Counted from the stretch's first letter, positions 1 through 8,224 are shown. The stretch: DNA of 33,134 bases from Ureibacillus endophyticus (GCF_003628435.1 NZ_RBZN01000034.1:1-33134), one strand, 5' to 3'. Program-made: numbers and translations. Notes: generated from the sequence alone by a model not told the origin.

Positions 1-132
1 TCGCATTTTACATCACGCAAGTGTCGTAACTATTACTGGTGATTCGTACCGTCTTAAGCAACACCTCGAACCAGTAAACGAGTAATTTTGTACACCCTTA
101 AACAAGCATAAATGTACATATTAACGTTGACA
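1..132 (+). mobile_element. Right end of an IS21-family insertion sequence (partial)
   Basis: The stretch holds the 3' end of an istB-like gene and then about 47 non-coding bases that read, from the end inward on the minus strand, TGTCAACGTTAATATGTACA. IS21-family elements typically end in TG...CA and carry repeated short motifs near their ends; here TGTACA occurs twice (around 91 and 114). The proposed boundary is the CA at 131-132, because MBOAT-like reading resumes right after it. The rest of the element lies left of the window, so the target duplication and istA cannot be seen. Confidence 0.7.
2..85 (+). CDS. istB: IstB-like IS21 helper ATPase, C-terminal 27 codons only
   Basis: Read in frame 2 from the window edge, the 27 codons give RILHHASVVTITGDSYRLK and a few further residues before a TAA at 83-85. 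The pattern R-hydrophobic-HHA-x-V-x(3)-GDSYRL is the conserved C-terminus of IstB, the AAA+ ATPase that assists the IstA transposase of IS21-family elements. The ATPase motifs lie outside the window. Because the gene is cut by the window edge, not by an observed mutation, its intactness is unknown. Confidence 0.7.
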   Translation, partial: RILHHASVVTITGDSYRLKQHLEPVNE

Positions 133-142
133 TTTATATACA

Positions 143-883
143 ATGCAGCTTTACTTTGACTTTAGTGGCTATTCTGATATGGCAATTGGCTTAGGATTAA
201 TGTTTAATATCCGTTTACCATTAAACTTTAATTCGCCTTATAAATCATTAAGTATTCAAGAGTTTTGGCGTCGTTGGCATATGACATTAAATCAGTTTTT
301 AACGAAGTATTTATATTTCCCTTTAGGTGGAAGTAGAAAAGGTGCTATACGAACGTATATCAACATTCTAATTATCTTTGCTGTTAGTGGGATTTGGCAT
401 GGTGCTGGATGGACCTTTGTCATTTGGGGAATGTTGCACGGAATTGCTTCTTGTATAAACAGGTTGTGGTCAAAATACGGATTTCGTCTCCCAACATTTT
501 TAGCATGGTTTTTAACATTTAATTTTGTCAATATTGCGTGGGTATTTTTCCGTGCGACTTCAGTGAATCAAGCCATGGAAGTGTTGAGTAGTATGTTTAA
601 TGTTAATAATCTACTTTCTTCTAATTACTTAGCACAGCAGTTAATGCTATTCCATACGCCTACTGAATTTTTTGGCCTTTCATTCTCATTAGTGTATTTC
701 ATTACATTGATGATGGCATTATGTTTAGGCATTGCATTATTTGCAAAAAACACTTGGGAATTAAGTCAATTGCGCTTCAATTCGGGGCTAGGTGCCGTTT
801 ATGTAGCAGCACTTATTACAATAGCGACTTATATTGTGTTTACTAATTTCAGTAGTAGTGAATTTATTTACTTTAACTTTTAG
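143..883 (+). CDS. AlgI-like MBOAT O-acyltransferase, 5'-truncated by the IS21 element
   Basis: The 246 residues match the C-terminal half of AlgI/PatA-type membrane-bound O-acyltransferases, which move acetyl groups across the membrane onto extracellular polysaccharides; whole members have about 460-480 residues. The read begins at the family motif YFDFSGYSDMAIGLG (residues 4-18). It has the FWRRWHMTL segment at 41-49 and the catalytic-type His in SGIWHGAGW (His86), and several membrane helices follow. The frame is open only back to base 131, where the IS21 end begins, so the N-terminal half is missing in this window. The ATG at 143 is an internal Met of the ancestral gene and has no clear ribosome binding site, so the product is probably non-functional. 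The SGNH partner follows 11 bases downstream. It may equally be labelled a pseudogene. Confidence 0.8.
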   Translation: MQLYFDFSGYSDMAIGLGLMFNIRLPLNFNSPYKSLSIQEFWRRWHMTLNQFLTKYLYFPLGGSRKGAIRTYINILIIFAVSGIWHGAGWTFVIWGMLHGIASCINRLWSKYGFRLPTFLAWFLTFNFVNIAWVFFRATSVNQAMEVLSSMFNVNNLLSSNYLAQQLMLFHTPTEFFGLSFSLVYFITLMMALCLGIALFAKNTWELSQLRFNSGLGAVYVAALITIATYIVFTNFSSSEFIYFNF

Positions 884-894
884 GGGGGCTTCGC

Positions 895-1932
895 ATGAAC
901 TATAAACAATGGCTTTTAACGACAGCAATTTTAACAACTCTGTTTTGCAGCCCTTTTCTATATATGATTTTTTATAATTACTACGTTGATCCATTATGGA
1001 ATTTTAATCATCAAAACAAGGCAAATGAAAGCCAAATTGCCTTTGATGAACGCCAATTAAAAGTTAATTATATATCACATCAAAATCAATTTGACTCATT
1101 GCTTGTTGGGACAAGCAGGACAACCTATATTAACCAGCACGATTTTAAGGATATGTCGGTGTATAACTTTTCTGCAGGTTCGCTCACTTTAGGCGAGTAT
1201 GGACCATATATAAGATATGCGACAGAACAGAATAAAAAAGAGTTTGAAACAATCATTTTAGAATTGTATCCAACAGGTAATTTAGACGAAGCATTGGTTA
1301 GTAGTTATCCAGAGCCAGAGACTTATTTCGAAACTACGAATGCACCATTGTATTCTATCAAATCATTATTTTCCTTTGATACGTACGAAAAAGCGAAAAA
1401 CAATGCAAGTGATGAAACCCCAAAAGGATTTCGCATCTATGATCGAAACAATGTTGTCTCCCTAGATACGGTAGATAACAAGACCGTACAATCCAACATT
1501 AATAGAGGGTTAAAGAAATTGGGTTCAGTTAAAGAGTCAAAGGATTTAACGGAATACAAAAAGGCGCTTTATGACATTAAAGAAGCCAGTCCTAATAGTA
1601 AGTTTATCGTTTATTCTCCACCTTTTTTTCATGAGCGATTGGCGAAAATTTTTAAAAAAGAGGGCGGTATACAACTTTATCGAGATTGGTTAGAAGCATG
1701 TATCGAAGTTTTTGATGGTGTCGTGAATTTCACAACGATTAATGATATCTCTTTAAATGTAAATAATTACTTTGATACAAATCATTTTTATCCAAGTACA
1801 GGGACATACATTGCGAAAGATATTGTCGCTTTCAACAACGGACACCCTTTACAATATGCGACCTATGTAAATACTGACAATATAGATGCATTTATTGAAC
1901 AGTTTAGAGAGCAGATGAAGGAATATAGATAA
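895..1932 (+). CDS. SGNH/AlgJ-AlgX-like partner of the MBOAT acyltransferase
   Basis: This 345-residue protein has one N-terminal membrane segment (about residues 7-27) and an extracellular domain. VGTSRT (Ser74) fits the nucleophile block, and DTNHFYP near the C-terminus (Asp294, His297) fits the Asp-x-x-His pair of SGNH-fold esterases and acetyltransferases. Proteins of this kind (AlgJ, AlgX, DltD-like) are encoded beside MBOAT proteins and take the acetyl group to the glycan. The GGGGGG run six bases before ATG 895 is the binding site that fixes the start. It follows the MBOAT gene by 11 bases, which implies one operon, and a terminator follows. With the MBOAT gene broken, it is probably an orphan. 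The substrate is unknown. Confidence 0.7.
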   Translation: MNYKQWLLTTAILTTLFCSPFLYMIFYNYYVDPLWNFNHQNKANESQIAFDERQLKVNYISHQNQFDSLLVGTSRTTYINQHDFKDMSVYNFSAGSLTLGEYGPYIRYATEQNKKEFETIILELYPTGNLDEALVSSYPEPETYFETTNAPLYSIKSLFSFDTYEKAKNNASDETPKGFRIYDRNNVVSLDTVDNKTVQSNINRGLKKLGSVKESKDLTEYKKALYDIKEASPNSKFIVYSPPFFHERLAKIFKKEGGIQLYRDWLEACIEVFDGVVNFTTINDISLNVNNYFDTNHFYPSTGTYIAKDIVAFNNGHPLQYATYVNTDNIDAFIEQFREQMKEYR

Positions 1933-1965
1933 CCCCATTTCCATATAAGAGAAATGGGGTTTTTT
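1933..1965 (+). terminator. Rho-independent terminator after the acyltransferase operon
   Basis: A 9-bp perfect stem (CCCCATTTC at 1933-1941 with GAAATGGGG at 1951-1959) is followed by six T. It starts directly after the stop codon of the SGNH gene. Confidence 0.9.
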
Positions 1966-1989
1966 GAGTACCATTGAAAGACAATTTAA

Positions 1990-2190
1990 CTATAATTTAA
2001 AATGATCAATTTGAGAATTCAGCTTTTGAACTGACTCGTTTAACTCTGTTGCAATACTCAATATTTCTTCAGAAGAGGCTGATTGTTCTTCAATTGCTCT
2101 GCGATACTTTGTGTACTTCCATTTGTCACTTCAAATGAATTCACCGTTTCATTCGTTGTATCGCGAGAGGTTTCTCCGGTGCAGTTGCTT
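1990..2190 (-). pseudogene. Remnant of a methyl-accepting chemotaxis protein, C-terminus, frameshifted
   Basis: On the minus strand, 1990-2094 reads IEEQSASSEEILSIATELNE and continues to a stop at 1990-1992. That is the usual last heptads of a chemoreceptor signalling domain. Just upstream, in another frame (about 2097-2190), the read is TSRDTTNETVNSFEV, the stretch that normally precedes it. The two pieces join only with a frameshift near 2095, and nothing receptor-like was seen above about 2195, so this is a decayed 3' fragment. The parental receptor cannot be named; the intact receptor at 27-28 kb has a different C-terminus. Confidence 0.7.
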
Positions 2191-2397
2191 CTTTTTCCTA
2201 AAAATGTTTACTCTAAAAGTCATCCGATAAATCCGTCGCACAATTTTTTTCATCTACGGATCTTTTTTATCTGGGATTATATTTATATGAATCAATAATT
2301 AACTATTTTATATTGGATTGGTATCATTATAGTTAAATTTAGCAATGATATAGCATCTTCTTCTGTAAGATAATATGCATTTTTTCACTTAAATCAT

Positions 2398-2703
2398 TTA
2401 AAAGGAATCATAATAAATAATTTTTTCATATTTAGGTAAGTTTAACAATGCATGTCTCTCTTTATTTAACTGGATATTTAATCGTTGGCAACCTTCACAC
2501 TCAGTATATTCTGCTAAATAAGCATCTACTGAAATTACAACAGTTTCATTTTGTATAGCATGTTCTAATATTGCTTGTAAAATATCAGGTGTAAATACGT
2601 GGCTTTCAACGATATAAATTCCTTCACCATTTTCAGAACACCCTTCAAAACGCCAGCTATTACGCTGAAAATGATAATTCGTTTGGCAAACCGTACAAAT
2701 CAT
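2398..2703 (-). CDS. Small protein of unknown function with a CxxC pair
   Basis: I do not recognise this 101-residue protein. It starts MICTVCQTNYHF and later has ECEGC, so two paired-Cys motifs could bind a metal such as zinc. It has no signal peptide or membrane helix and is mildly acidic. I chose ATG 2703 over the upstream ATG 2721 because GGAG lies about seven bases before it and the upstream candidate has no binding site. It follows the recombinase remnant by 26 bases on the same strand and lies in what looks like a decayed island beside guaA, so it may be island cargo. Expression is plausible but function is not inferable. Confidence 0.55.
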   Translation of the reverse strand: MICTVCQTNYHFQRNSWRFEGCSENGEGIYIVESHVFTPDILQAILEHAIQNETVVISVDAYLAEYTECEGCQRLNIQLNKERHALLNLPKYEKIIYYDSF

Positions 2704-2729
2704 AATTATTCTCCATTTCAAATATAAAT

Positions 2730-2921
2730 TTATTTGGAATTAATTACATTCTTTATGTGAATCGGCTCAACTGCTTCTATATCTACTACATTACATTGTG
2801 TTTCCATATACTCCTGCCAACGCTTCAACCGCCATATACACATCTCTACATACTTTGGTTTACGACCAATGATTTCTTGATTCAATTTGAAATCGTCAAT
2901 CAGTTCAATGATTCTGACCAT
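2730..2921 (-). CDS. Truncated tyrosine recombinase (N-terminal core-binding domain only)
   Basis: The 63 residues (start MVRIIELIDDFKLNQEI) resemble the SAM-like core-binding domain of phage-type integrases: a helix, then KPKYVEMCIWRLKRWQEYM, then a second helix. A full enzyme has 300-400 residues with R-H-R-Y catalytic residues, all absent here because a stop falls right after the domain. ATG 2921 is preferred because GGGAGGT lies about seven bases upstream; the in-frame ATG at 2945 has none. The gene points away from the 3' end of guaA, which lies about 150 bases upstream, as integrases of islands inserted in guaA do. I read it as the remnant of an island integrase. Confidence 0.6.
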   Translation of the reverse strand: MVRIIELIDDFKLNQEIIGRKPKYVEMCIWRLKRWQEYMETQCNVVDIEAVEPIHIKNVINSK

Positions 2922-2964
2922 AAAAAAAGACCTCCCATTTTTCATGAATTACATGAATAATGGA

Positions 2965-2997
2965 AAGTCCTATTTTGACAGTCAATTGTTGCAGGTG
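2965..2997 (-). repeat. Diverged duplicate of the guaA 3' end (att-like direct repeat, copy 2)
   Basis: On the plus strand AAGTCCTATT (2965-2974) and CAATTGTTGCAGGTG (2983-2997) repeat AAGTCCTATT (3068-3077) and CAATAGTTGCAGGTG (3084-3098) at the end of guaA, with the same order and nearly the same spacing (18 versus 16 bases). A duplicate of a gene's 3' end beside an integrase fragment is the usual trace of site-specific integration. Confidence 0.7.
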
Positions 2998-3067
2998 AAC
3001 AAGTAAACGCTCATTCAAACAACCGCTAAACCCTTGATATAACTATGATTGTAGGTTATTAGGTATT

Positions 3068-3098
3068 AAGTCCTATTCCCACTCAATAGTTGCAGGTG
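3068..3098 (-). repeat. att-like direct repeat, copy 1, inside the guaA 3' end
   Basis: This segment encodes the last residues of GuaA (PATIEWE) and its stop. It is the presumed original attachment site, and its partner copy lies 103 bases downstream in the direction of guaA transcription. Confidence 0.65.
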
Positions 3099-4623
3099 GC
3101 TTAGATGTGATATCATACAACACGCGGTTTACGTGTTTTACTTCGTTTACAATGCGTACTGAAATTTTTTCTAGTACATCATATGGGATACGTGCCCAGT
3201 CAGAAGTCATACCGTCGATAGATGTTACAGCACGGATACCTACAGCATAATCGTACGTACGTGCATCACCCATAACGCCTACTGAACGGATGTCTGGTAA
3301 TACAGCGAAGTATTGCCAAATATCGCGATCAAGACCAGCATTTTTAATTTCTTCACGTAAAATGTAGTCTGCTTCTCGAAGGATTTCTAATTTCTCTTCT
3401 GTTACTTCACCAAGTACACGGATACCAAGACCAGGACCTGGGAATGGTTGACGCCATACGATTTCTTCAGGAAGGCCAAGCTCTAAACCTAAAGCACGTA
3501 CTTCATCTTTAAATAATGTATTTAATGGTTCGATTAATTCGAATTTCATATCCTCAGGTAGTCCACCAACATTATGGTGAGATTTAATTGTTTGAGCTGT
3601 TGCTGTACCTGATTCGATAATATCTGTATAAAGAGTTCCTTGAGCTAAGAAGTCCATATCTGTTAATTTTGCAGACTCTTCGTCAAATACGTAAATAAAT
3701 TCGTTACCGATAATTTTACGTTTCTTCTCTGGGTCAGATACACCTTTTAGTTTATTCATGAAACGTTCACGCGCATCGATTTTGATTACTTTCATATCGA
3801 AGTCTTCTGTGAAAGTTTTCATTACTTGTTCAACTTCGCCTTTACGGTTTAAGTTGTGATCCACGAACATACATGTTAATTGGTCACCAATTGCTTTGTG
3901 AATTAACACTGCTACTACTGATGAGTCTACCCCACCTGATAATGCACAAAGAACTTGTTTGTTTCCAACTTGTTCACGGATTTTTTTAATTTCTAATTCA
4001 ATGAAGTTTGCCATAGACCAGTCGCCTTTAGCTTGGCAAATATCAAATACAAAGTTACGTAATAAGTCATTTCCATAAACAGAATGACGTACTTCTGGGT
4101 GGAATTGAACAGCGTAAAGGTTGCGTTCTACGTTTTGCATTGCAGAAATTGGACAAGATGCACTTGTAGCAATTACTTCAAAGCCTGCTGGTACTTCCGT
4201 TACTAAGTCACCATGACTCATCCAAACGATTTGTTCTTTTGGAAGATCTCCGAATAATTTATTGTCTACAGTCACATTGATTTCTGCTTTTCCGTACTCT
4301 CTATGGTCTGCACCTTCAACTTTACCGCCTAAAGTATGAGACATTAATTGCATCCCGTAGCAAATACCTAAAATCGGTAAACCTAAATCGAAAATTGCTT
4401 CGTCTACTTTGAATGCTTTTTCGTCATAAACTGAGTTTGGACCGCCTGAGAAAATAATCCCAACAGCGTTCATTTCTTTAATTTCTTCAGCTGTAATTGT
4501 GTGTGGATGTAGTTCAGAGAACACACCAAATTCACGAATACGGCGAGTAATTAACTGGTTGAATTGGCTACCAAAATCGAGTACGACAATTTTTTCTTGC
4601 TCTTTTAATAATGGGGTTGTCAC
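3073..4623 (-). CDS. guaA: GMP synthase (glutamine-hydrolysing)
   Basis: This cytosolic enzyme makes GMP from XMP, ATP and glutamine, the last step of guanine nucleotide synthesis. The 516 residues match the usual length. The class I amidotransferase domain comes first, with the nucleophile in GICYGMQ (Cys88) and FHPE (His175, Glu177). The ATP pyrophosphatase domain follows, with SGGVDSS at 229-235, and then the dimerisation domain ending in PPATIEWE. Translation starts at GTG 4623, with AGAGGTG about six bases upstream. A guanine riboswitch and an intrinsic terminator lie in the leader, so guanine should repress the gene. It is downstream of the moxR-DUF58-transglutaminase operon, as in B. 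subtilis. Its 3' end has been used as an integration site. Confidence 0.97.
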   Translation of the reverse strand: MTTPLLKEQEKIVVLDFGSQFNQLITRRIREFGVFSELHPHTITAEEIKEMNAVGIIFSGGPNSVYDEKAFKVDEAIFDLGLPILGICYGMQLMSHTLGGKVEGADHREYGKAEINVTVDNKLFGDLPKEQIVWMSHGDLVTEVPAGFEVIATSASCPISAMQNVERNLYAVQFHPEVRHSVYGNDLLRNFVFDICQAKGDWSMANFIELEIKKIREQVGNKQVLCALSGGVDSSVVAVLIHKAIGDQLTCMFVDHNLNRKGEVEQVMKTFTEDFDMKVIKIDARERFMNKLKGVSDPEKKRKIIGNEFIYVFDEESAKLTDMDFLAQGTLYTDIIESGTATAQTIKSHHNVGGLPEDMKFELIEPLNTLFKDEVRALGLELGLPEEIVWRQPFPGPGLGIRVLGEVTEEKLEILREADYILREEIKNAGLDRDIWQYFAVLPDIRSVGVMGDARTYDYAVGIRAVTSIDGMTSDWARIPYDVLEKISVRIVNEVKHVNRVLYDITSKPPATIEWE

Positions 4624-4666
4624 GCTTTACACCTCTTCTATTCTTCTTAAGATGCCTCATATTTGT

Positions 4667-4704
4667 AAAAAAACGCGTTCAAAAAGAGTTCTTTCTGACG
4701 CGTT
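4667..4704 (-). terminator. guaA: Terminator of the guaA riboswitch leader
   Basis: On the minus strand, AACGCGTC-AGAAAG pairs across an AACT loop with CTTTTT-GAACGCGTT, with a single A bulge, and is followed by a run of seven T. It lies between the aptamer and the guaA start, where an expression platform is expected. Confidence 0.8.
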
Positions 4705-4754
4705 CATTTTCTAAAGCTATAAAGGCGGGTACACCAAAATACATAACAGCACCC

Positions 4755-4829
4755 GCCATCATAGATAAGTTATTACTGTGGTAACTTAGTAGAAACATCC
4801 GAACCATATTATCGGACCTATATGAAGGC
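4755..4829 (-). promoter_or_regulatory. guaA: Purine (guanine-type) riboswitch aptamer
   Basis: Read on the minus strand, the element has every block of the purine aptamer. P1 arms are TCATATA and TATGA, extended by GCC/GGC. P2 (TCCGA/TTCGGA) closes a loop containing ATATGG. The joining strand is TGTTTCTACT, and P3 is AAGTTA/TAACTT. The specificity position lies in ATCTATGA; a C there corresponds to C74 of the guanine-binding class rather than the adenine class (U). A hairpin of GGCGGGT and ACCCGCC (4723-4757) overlaps the P1 3' strand and could serve as the alternative fold. Confidence 0.9.
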
Positions 4830-4849
4830 AGCCTATACTTTTTTTCTAA

Positions 4850-4878
4850 ATTTTACTCTTAGTATATACTAAAATCAA
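4850..4878 (-). promoter_or_regulatory. guaA: Likely sigma-A promoter of guaA with a palindrome in the spacer
   Basis: TTGATT (4873-4878) and TAAAAT (4850-4855) are separated by 17 bases. The spacer contains a perfect 14-base palindrome, TTAGTATATACTAA (4859-4872). The promoter overlaps the stop codon of the transglutaminase gene. Confidence 0.55.
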
Positions 4879-7067
4879 CTAGTTGCCCGATTGATTAAAT
4901 ATTCCCAACTTTCTTTCATTTGTTCAAAGTCAACATTAGTCGATTCCTTCGCATAGATTGTTTGCTCGTATGCTTTTGTCAATTTCCCCATATGGTTCGT
5001 TTCAAAATAACGATCGATTTCTGCTGCAAATGCTTGTAACGTTTGTCCTTCTTGGCGTTTGAAACCTTTCATCTCTAATATTTTGAGCAATTGTAAGTAC
5101 ATTAATTCAAAAGATGACTCATTTAAATGTTTTTTTCCATTCAATTTTACATACACTTTTGGCATCCAACTCTTTCTTTTTACGTAAAGGAACAATAGAG
5201 CCCCAACAAGTACGATAAAACTAATGAAAAACACCCATTTATATTCTTTGATGGTTTTCCACAACGCATTATTACCAGCTGATTTTTTTTGTGGTCCATC
5301 TTTTTTATCCTCAACTACTTCATCTGGTTCGGTTTCTTCTTCATTTACTGTTAATTCATCCCGTTCTGTTTCAGGAACTTCAATATTATAATCAATCGCT
5401 CTTGAATTACTAAATCCAATCGTTGGTTCAAAATTAACCCAACCAACATTCGGAATAAACGCTTCTACCCAGGAGTGAGCATCATTGTTTGTCACTTCAT
5501 AGGTTTTCATATTACCGTTTGTATCAATTACTTCTCCTCCTGCAAATCCTTTTACCCATCTTGCAGGAATCCCTACTGATCGAAGCATAACGACCATTGA
5601 AGTTGAGAAGTTATCGCAATATCCAATCTTTGTTTCAAATAAGAATTGATCCACATAATCTTGCTCTTCAGAAGGGACTGCTACATCGTCTGTATCATAG
5701 CGGAAATTGTTTAACCTAAAATACATTTCGATTGCTCGAGCTTGGTCATAAACACTTTCTTCCCCTACAACAACGGATGCCGCCAGTTCTTTCACTCGTT
5801 CTGGTAGTGTTTCAGGTAATTGTAAATAACGTTTCGCTAATTCTGGATCTAAATTTTCAAGTGAAGAATCTTTTAAATCACTGTAGAGATAAACAGGTTT
5901 ACTATAGTCAACAGTATAGTAATTTAACGGCGTTGGTTTCTTATAAGCAAGTGGTGTAATTTTTTCAGAATTATCATCCACTAGAAATTGAATGCCTTCA
6001 TTTGACTCTGTTACACCCACTGATTTTAAACCATAAGGCTGAACTACAAATTCATGGGGAAAAAGCATCAAGATTGTTGCTTGTTTCGTCCCTTCCTCAG
6101 GGCCAATTGGTAATGAATGATTAATATTCATATATGGATCATAAACAGTTGATGCCCCAGCATAATAAGCGGATTTCTCCCAACCTTTTGAAGTATAGAC
6201 ATCTCTTGTTTCTACTCGCCAATATTGCTTTGTTTCAGATTGAGCAGTAAAAACAACTGCATCATCCGCTACAAAAGGTCCACCTAAATTGCTATCGTCA
6301 TCTCCGTAACCAACTTTCGATACACCTTTTACCCCTTCATCATTTCCACCTTTTCCAGCTGCTGCTTTTAGAAATGGAACTGGATCTGGCCATTGAGGTT
6401 CTGCTTTTGGAAGAAATATTGCAGCTATTCCTGAAAGCCCGATAAGAAGTATAACTGGTATGATTAGTTTCAAATAGTGTGACCAATCTACCTTTATATC
6501 CGAATTAACAATTAATCGTTTCAAAAATAGAAATGCAATAGTTACTAACCCTAGCAAGATAATTTTGATTATGGCATATGTTCCGTTGTACTCTGTAAAT
6601 GTATCTAAAGTACCTACAAATAGTACTGTAAGAACAAGGAAATAAAAAATTGACATCCGTACGGTAATCCAATGGTGGATTAAATAAATTAACATCCATA
6701 TAAGGATTAAAAATAATAATGTTCTAAACGGATCTGTCACATCTATCCAATTCGCTTGGAGTAGCAAGGTTATATTCGCATTAAGTTCGGCTATTAAAAA
6801 GTGGATTCCCTCACCAGATAAAATCGAATATCCACTATACACATAAACAATGAACCAGCCAATATAAATTAGTTTAAGAGCCATCGAAATAACAAAATGA
6901 ATCCGGAAAAGACTTAAAAGTAGAGATAGCGCAATGAAAAGTAAAATAAGATTCATATGCCCTGTCCCCGTTAATTCCATGATAGGAATAAGCCATTCCC
7001 TTAAAATGATAAAAACAATACCATAATAAATTGCTATCTCAATTAGATTAAAATCGTTTTTTTTCAC
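4875..7067 (-). CDS. TgpA/YebA-type membrane transglutaminase-like protein
   Basis: This 730-residue membrane protein has several N-terminal helices (to about residue 225), a large external transglutaminase-core domain, one more helix at about 610-629 and a cytosolic C-terminal domain of DUF4129 type. The papain-like triad is visible: IGYCDNF (Cys484), NNDAHSW (His531), and Glu547 in NFEPT, where TgpA-type proteins have FEPT. The start is GTG 7067, with GGAGGTGAT about six bases upstream. The GTGA overlaps the stop of the DUF58 gene, so the two are translationally coupled. With the MoxR ATPase and DUF58 protein it forms a conserved operon of unclear role, probably in the cell envelope; it matches B. 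subtilis yebA in place. The in vivo substrate is unknown. Confidence 0.88.
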   Translation of the reverse strand: MKKNDFNLIEIAIYYGIVFIILREWLIPIMELTGTGHMNLILLFIALSLLLSLFRIHFVISMALKLIYIGWFIVYVYSGYSILSGEGIHFLIAELNANITLLLQANWIDVTDPFRTLLFLILIWMLIYLIHHWITVRMSIFYFLVLTVLFVGTLDTFTEYNGTYAIIKIILLGLVTIAFLFLKRLIVNSDIKVDWSHYLKLIIPVILLIGLSGIAAIFLPKAEPQWPDPVPFLKAAAGKGGNDEGVKGVSKVGYGDDDSNLGGPFVADDAVVFTAQSETKQYWRVETRDVYTSKGWEKSAYYAGASTVYDPYMNINHSLPIGPEEGTKQATILMLFPHEFVVQPYGLKSVGVTESNEGIQFLVDDNSEKITPLAYKKPTPLNYYTVDYSKPVYLYSDLKDSSLENLDPELAKRYLQLPETLPERVKELAASVVVGEESVYDQARAIEMYFRLNNFRYDTDDVAVPSEEQDYVDQFLFETKIGYCDNFSTSMVVMLRSVGIPARWVKGFAGGEVIDTNGNMKTYEVTNNDAHSWVEAFIPNVGWVNFEPTIGFSNSRAIDYNIEVPETERDELTVNEEETEPDEVVEDKKDGPQKKSAGNNALWKTIKEYKWVFFISFIVLVGALLFLYVKRKSWMPKVYVKLNGKKHLNESSFELMYLQLLKILEMKGFKRQEGQTLQAFAAEIDRYFETNHMGKLTKAYEQTIYAKESTNVDFEQMKESWEYLINRATS

Positions 7068-8224
7068 GGCTTCATCACCTCCGTGAAGGCTTGTTCGAAC
7101 TTTCCTTTTGATAGTGGGATTACCTTAACATTGGAAATGCTTCTATTGTGCTTTTCTTTATTTGTTACTTCAAAGCAAACAACCCCGCGAGTAAAGTTAG
7201 AACTTTTTGCGAAAAATTGTTTTAATTGTTCCGTAATTTCACCTGTAACAATAATTAATGCAGCAGAGTTAATGAATCCTACTTTATTCGCCAATACCGC
7301 TTCAACGGATTGGTTAGGAGTAGGTTGAGTTGTTGCTAAATGCTGCATCACTTTTTCCAACTGGTTGTGGTTTTTTATTTTTGGAAAATAGTAATCCTTT
7401 TTGCCCGTAGACAAAAATGAAATATCACCATGATTTTTAACAACACTTGTAACGATTGAGGCAGCTAAATCTACTACATCGTCAAAGTTTTTCTCCGATG
7501 ATTGATCCAACACAAGCATCAGTTCTTGCGTTTGTCGATCTTCAAATTCTTTCGTACGAAGCGTTTCACTTTTAGCAAAGGACTTCCAATGAATCCAAGA
7601 AAACTTATCTCCCGCTTGATAATCCCTTACCCCATTCACTAACGTTGAGTCTTTTACCATTGAAAAGGGAGCATTCATATTGCCATACTCAAACTGAAAT
7701 TGGAATGGTTTATATTTGATCTCTGATATTTTCGGATATACGAGGATAGTTTTATTTTCTTCAATAAATTTATTCCGTATTGTCCATCCAAAAAAATCAG
7801 TTATTGTAACGTGTAAGCCATTAAAGTGGATAGCACCGCGCTCAACATTTTGAAGGTCGTATGCCCATTCAAATTTTCTTTTCCAACCAGCGATAAAAAT
7901 TTGACTTGGTCCAGTAGTTGAACCTAACTCTTTGACCGTTAAAAAAACAAACGGAAACCAAGATTTATTTTGAAAACTGATTGTCACGGAAGCAGAATCA
8001 CCGCGATGAAGTTTAGAAGGTTTGATTTCACGCCGCACTTCCCCTATATGTATTGGTGCAAAGGAAAGTAATAAAGAATATAATAAAAATGGGCTTATCG
8101 AGTAAAAAAGAAACCAGCTGACAAAGCCACCTTGGAACATCGCATAGCTAAATGTAACTGCAATTAAAAAAAGTAAGACGATGAATCGACCACCACCGCC
8201 TAAAATACGTTTAACCTTCTTCAT
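7064..8224 (-). CDS. DUF58 domain protein (YeaD-like), partner of the MoxR ATPase
   Basis: The 386 residues begin with two hydrophobic segments (about 13-30 and 33-52). A beta-rich region follows, and then the DUF58 signature VNGVRDYQAGDKFSWIHWKS with the following TKEFEDR. DUF58 proteins have a VWA-like fold (here LMLVLDQSSEKN begins it) and are encoded with MoxR AAA+ ATPases, thought to act as a chaperone pair on a surface or membrane target. The ATG at 8222-8224 overlaps the TGA of the moxR gene. AAAGG is 11 bases upstream, so re-initiation is likely. No odd features; the function itself is not established. Confidence 0.88.
   Translation of the reverse strand: MKKVKRILGGGGRFIVLLFLIAVTFSYAMFQGGFVSWFLFYSISPFLLYSLLLSFAPIHIGEVRREIKPSKLHRGDSASVTISFQNKSWFPFVFLTVKELGSTTGPSQIFIAGWKRKFEWAYDLQNVERGAIHFNGLHVTITDFFGWTIRNKFIEENKTILVYPKISEIKYKPFQFQFEYGNMNAPFSMVKDSTLVNGVRDYQAGDKFSWIHWKSFAKSETLRTKEFEDRQTQELMLVLDQSSEKNFDDVVDLAASIVTSVVKNHGDISFLSTGKKDYYFPKIKNHNQLEKVMQHLATTQPTPNQSVEAVLANKVGFINSAALIIVTGEITEQLKQFFAKSSNFTRGVVCFEVTNKEKHNRSISNVKVIPLSKGKFEQAFTEVMKP

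Noticed and set aside
2083-2298. Plus-strand 71-residue frame.
   Set aside because: It is antisense to the chemoreceptor remnant, with no family resemblance and no ribosome binding site.
2200-2397. Gene or regulatory element between the chemoreceptor remnant and the small CxxC protein.
   Set aside because: AT-rich sequence without a supported frame, hairpin terminator or clear promoter.
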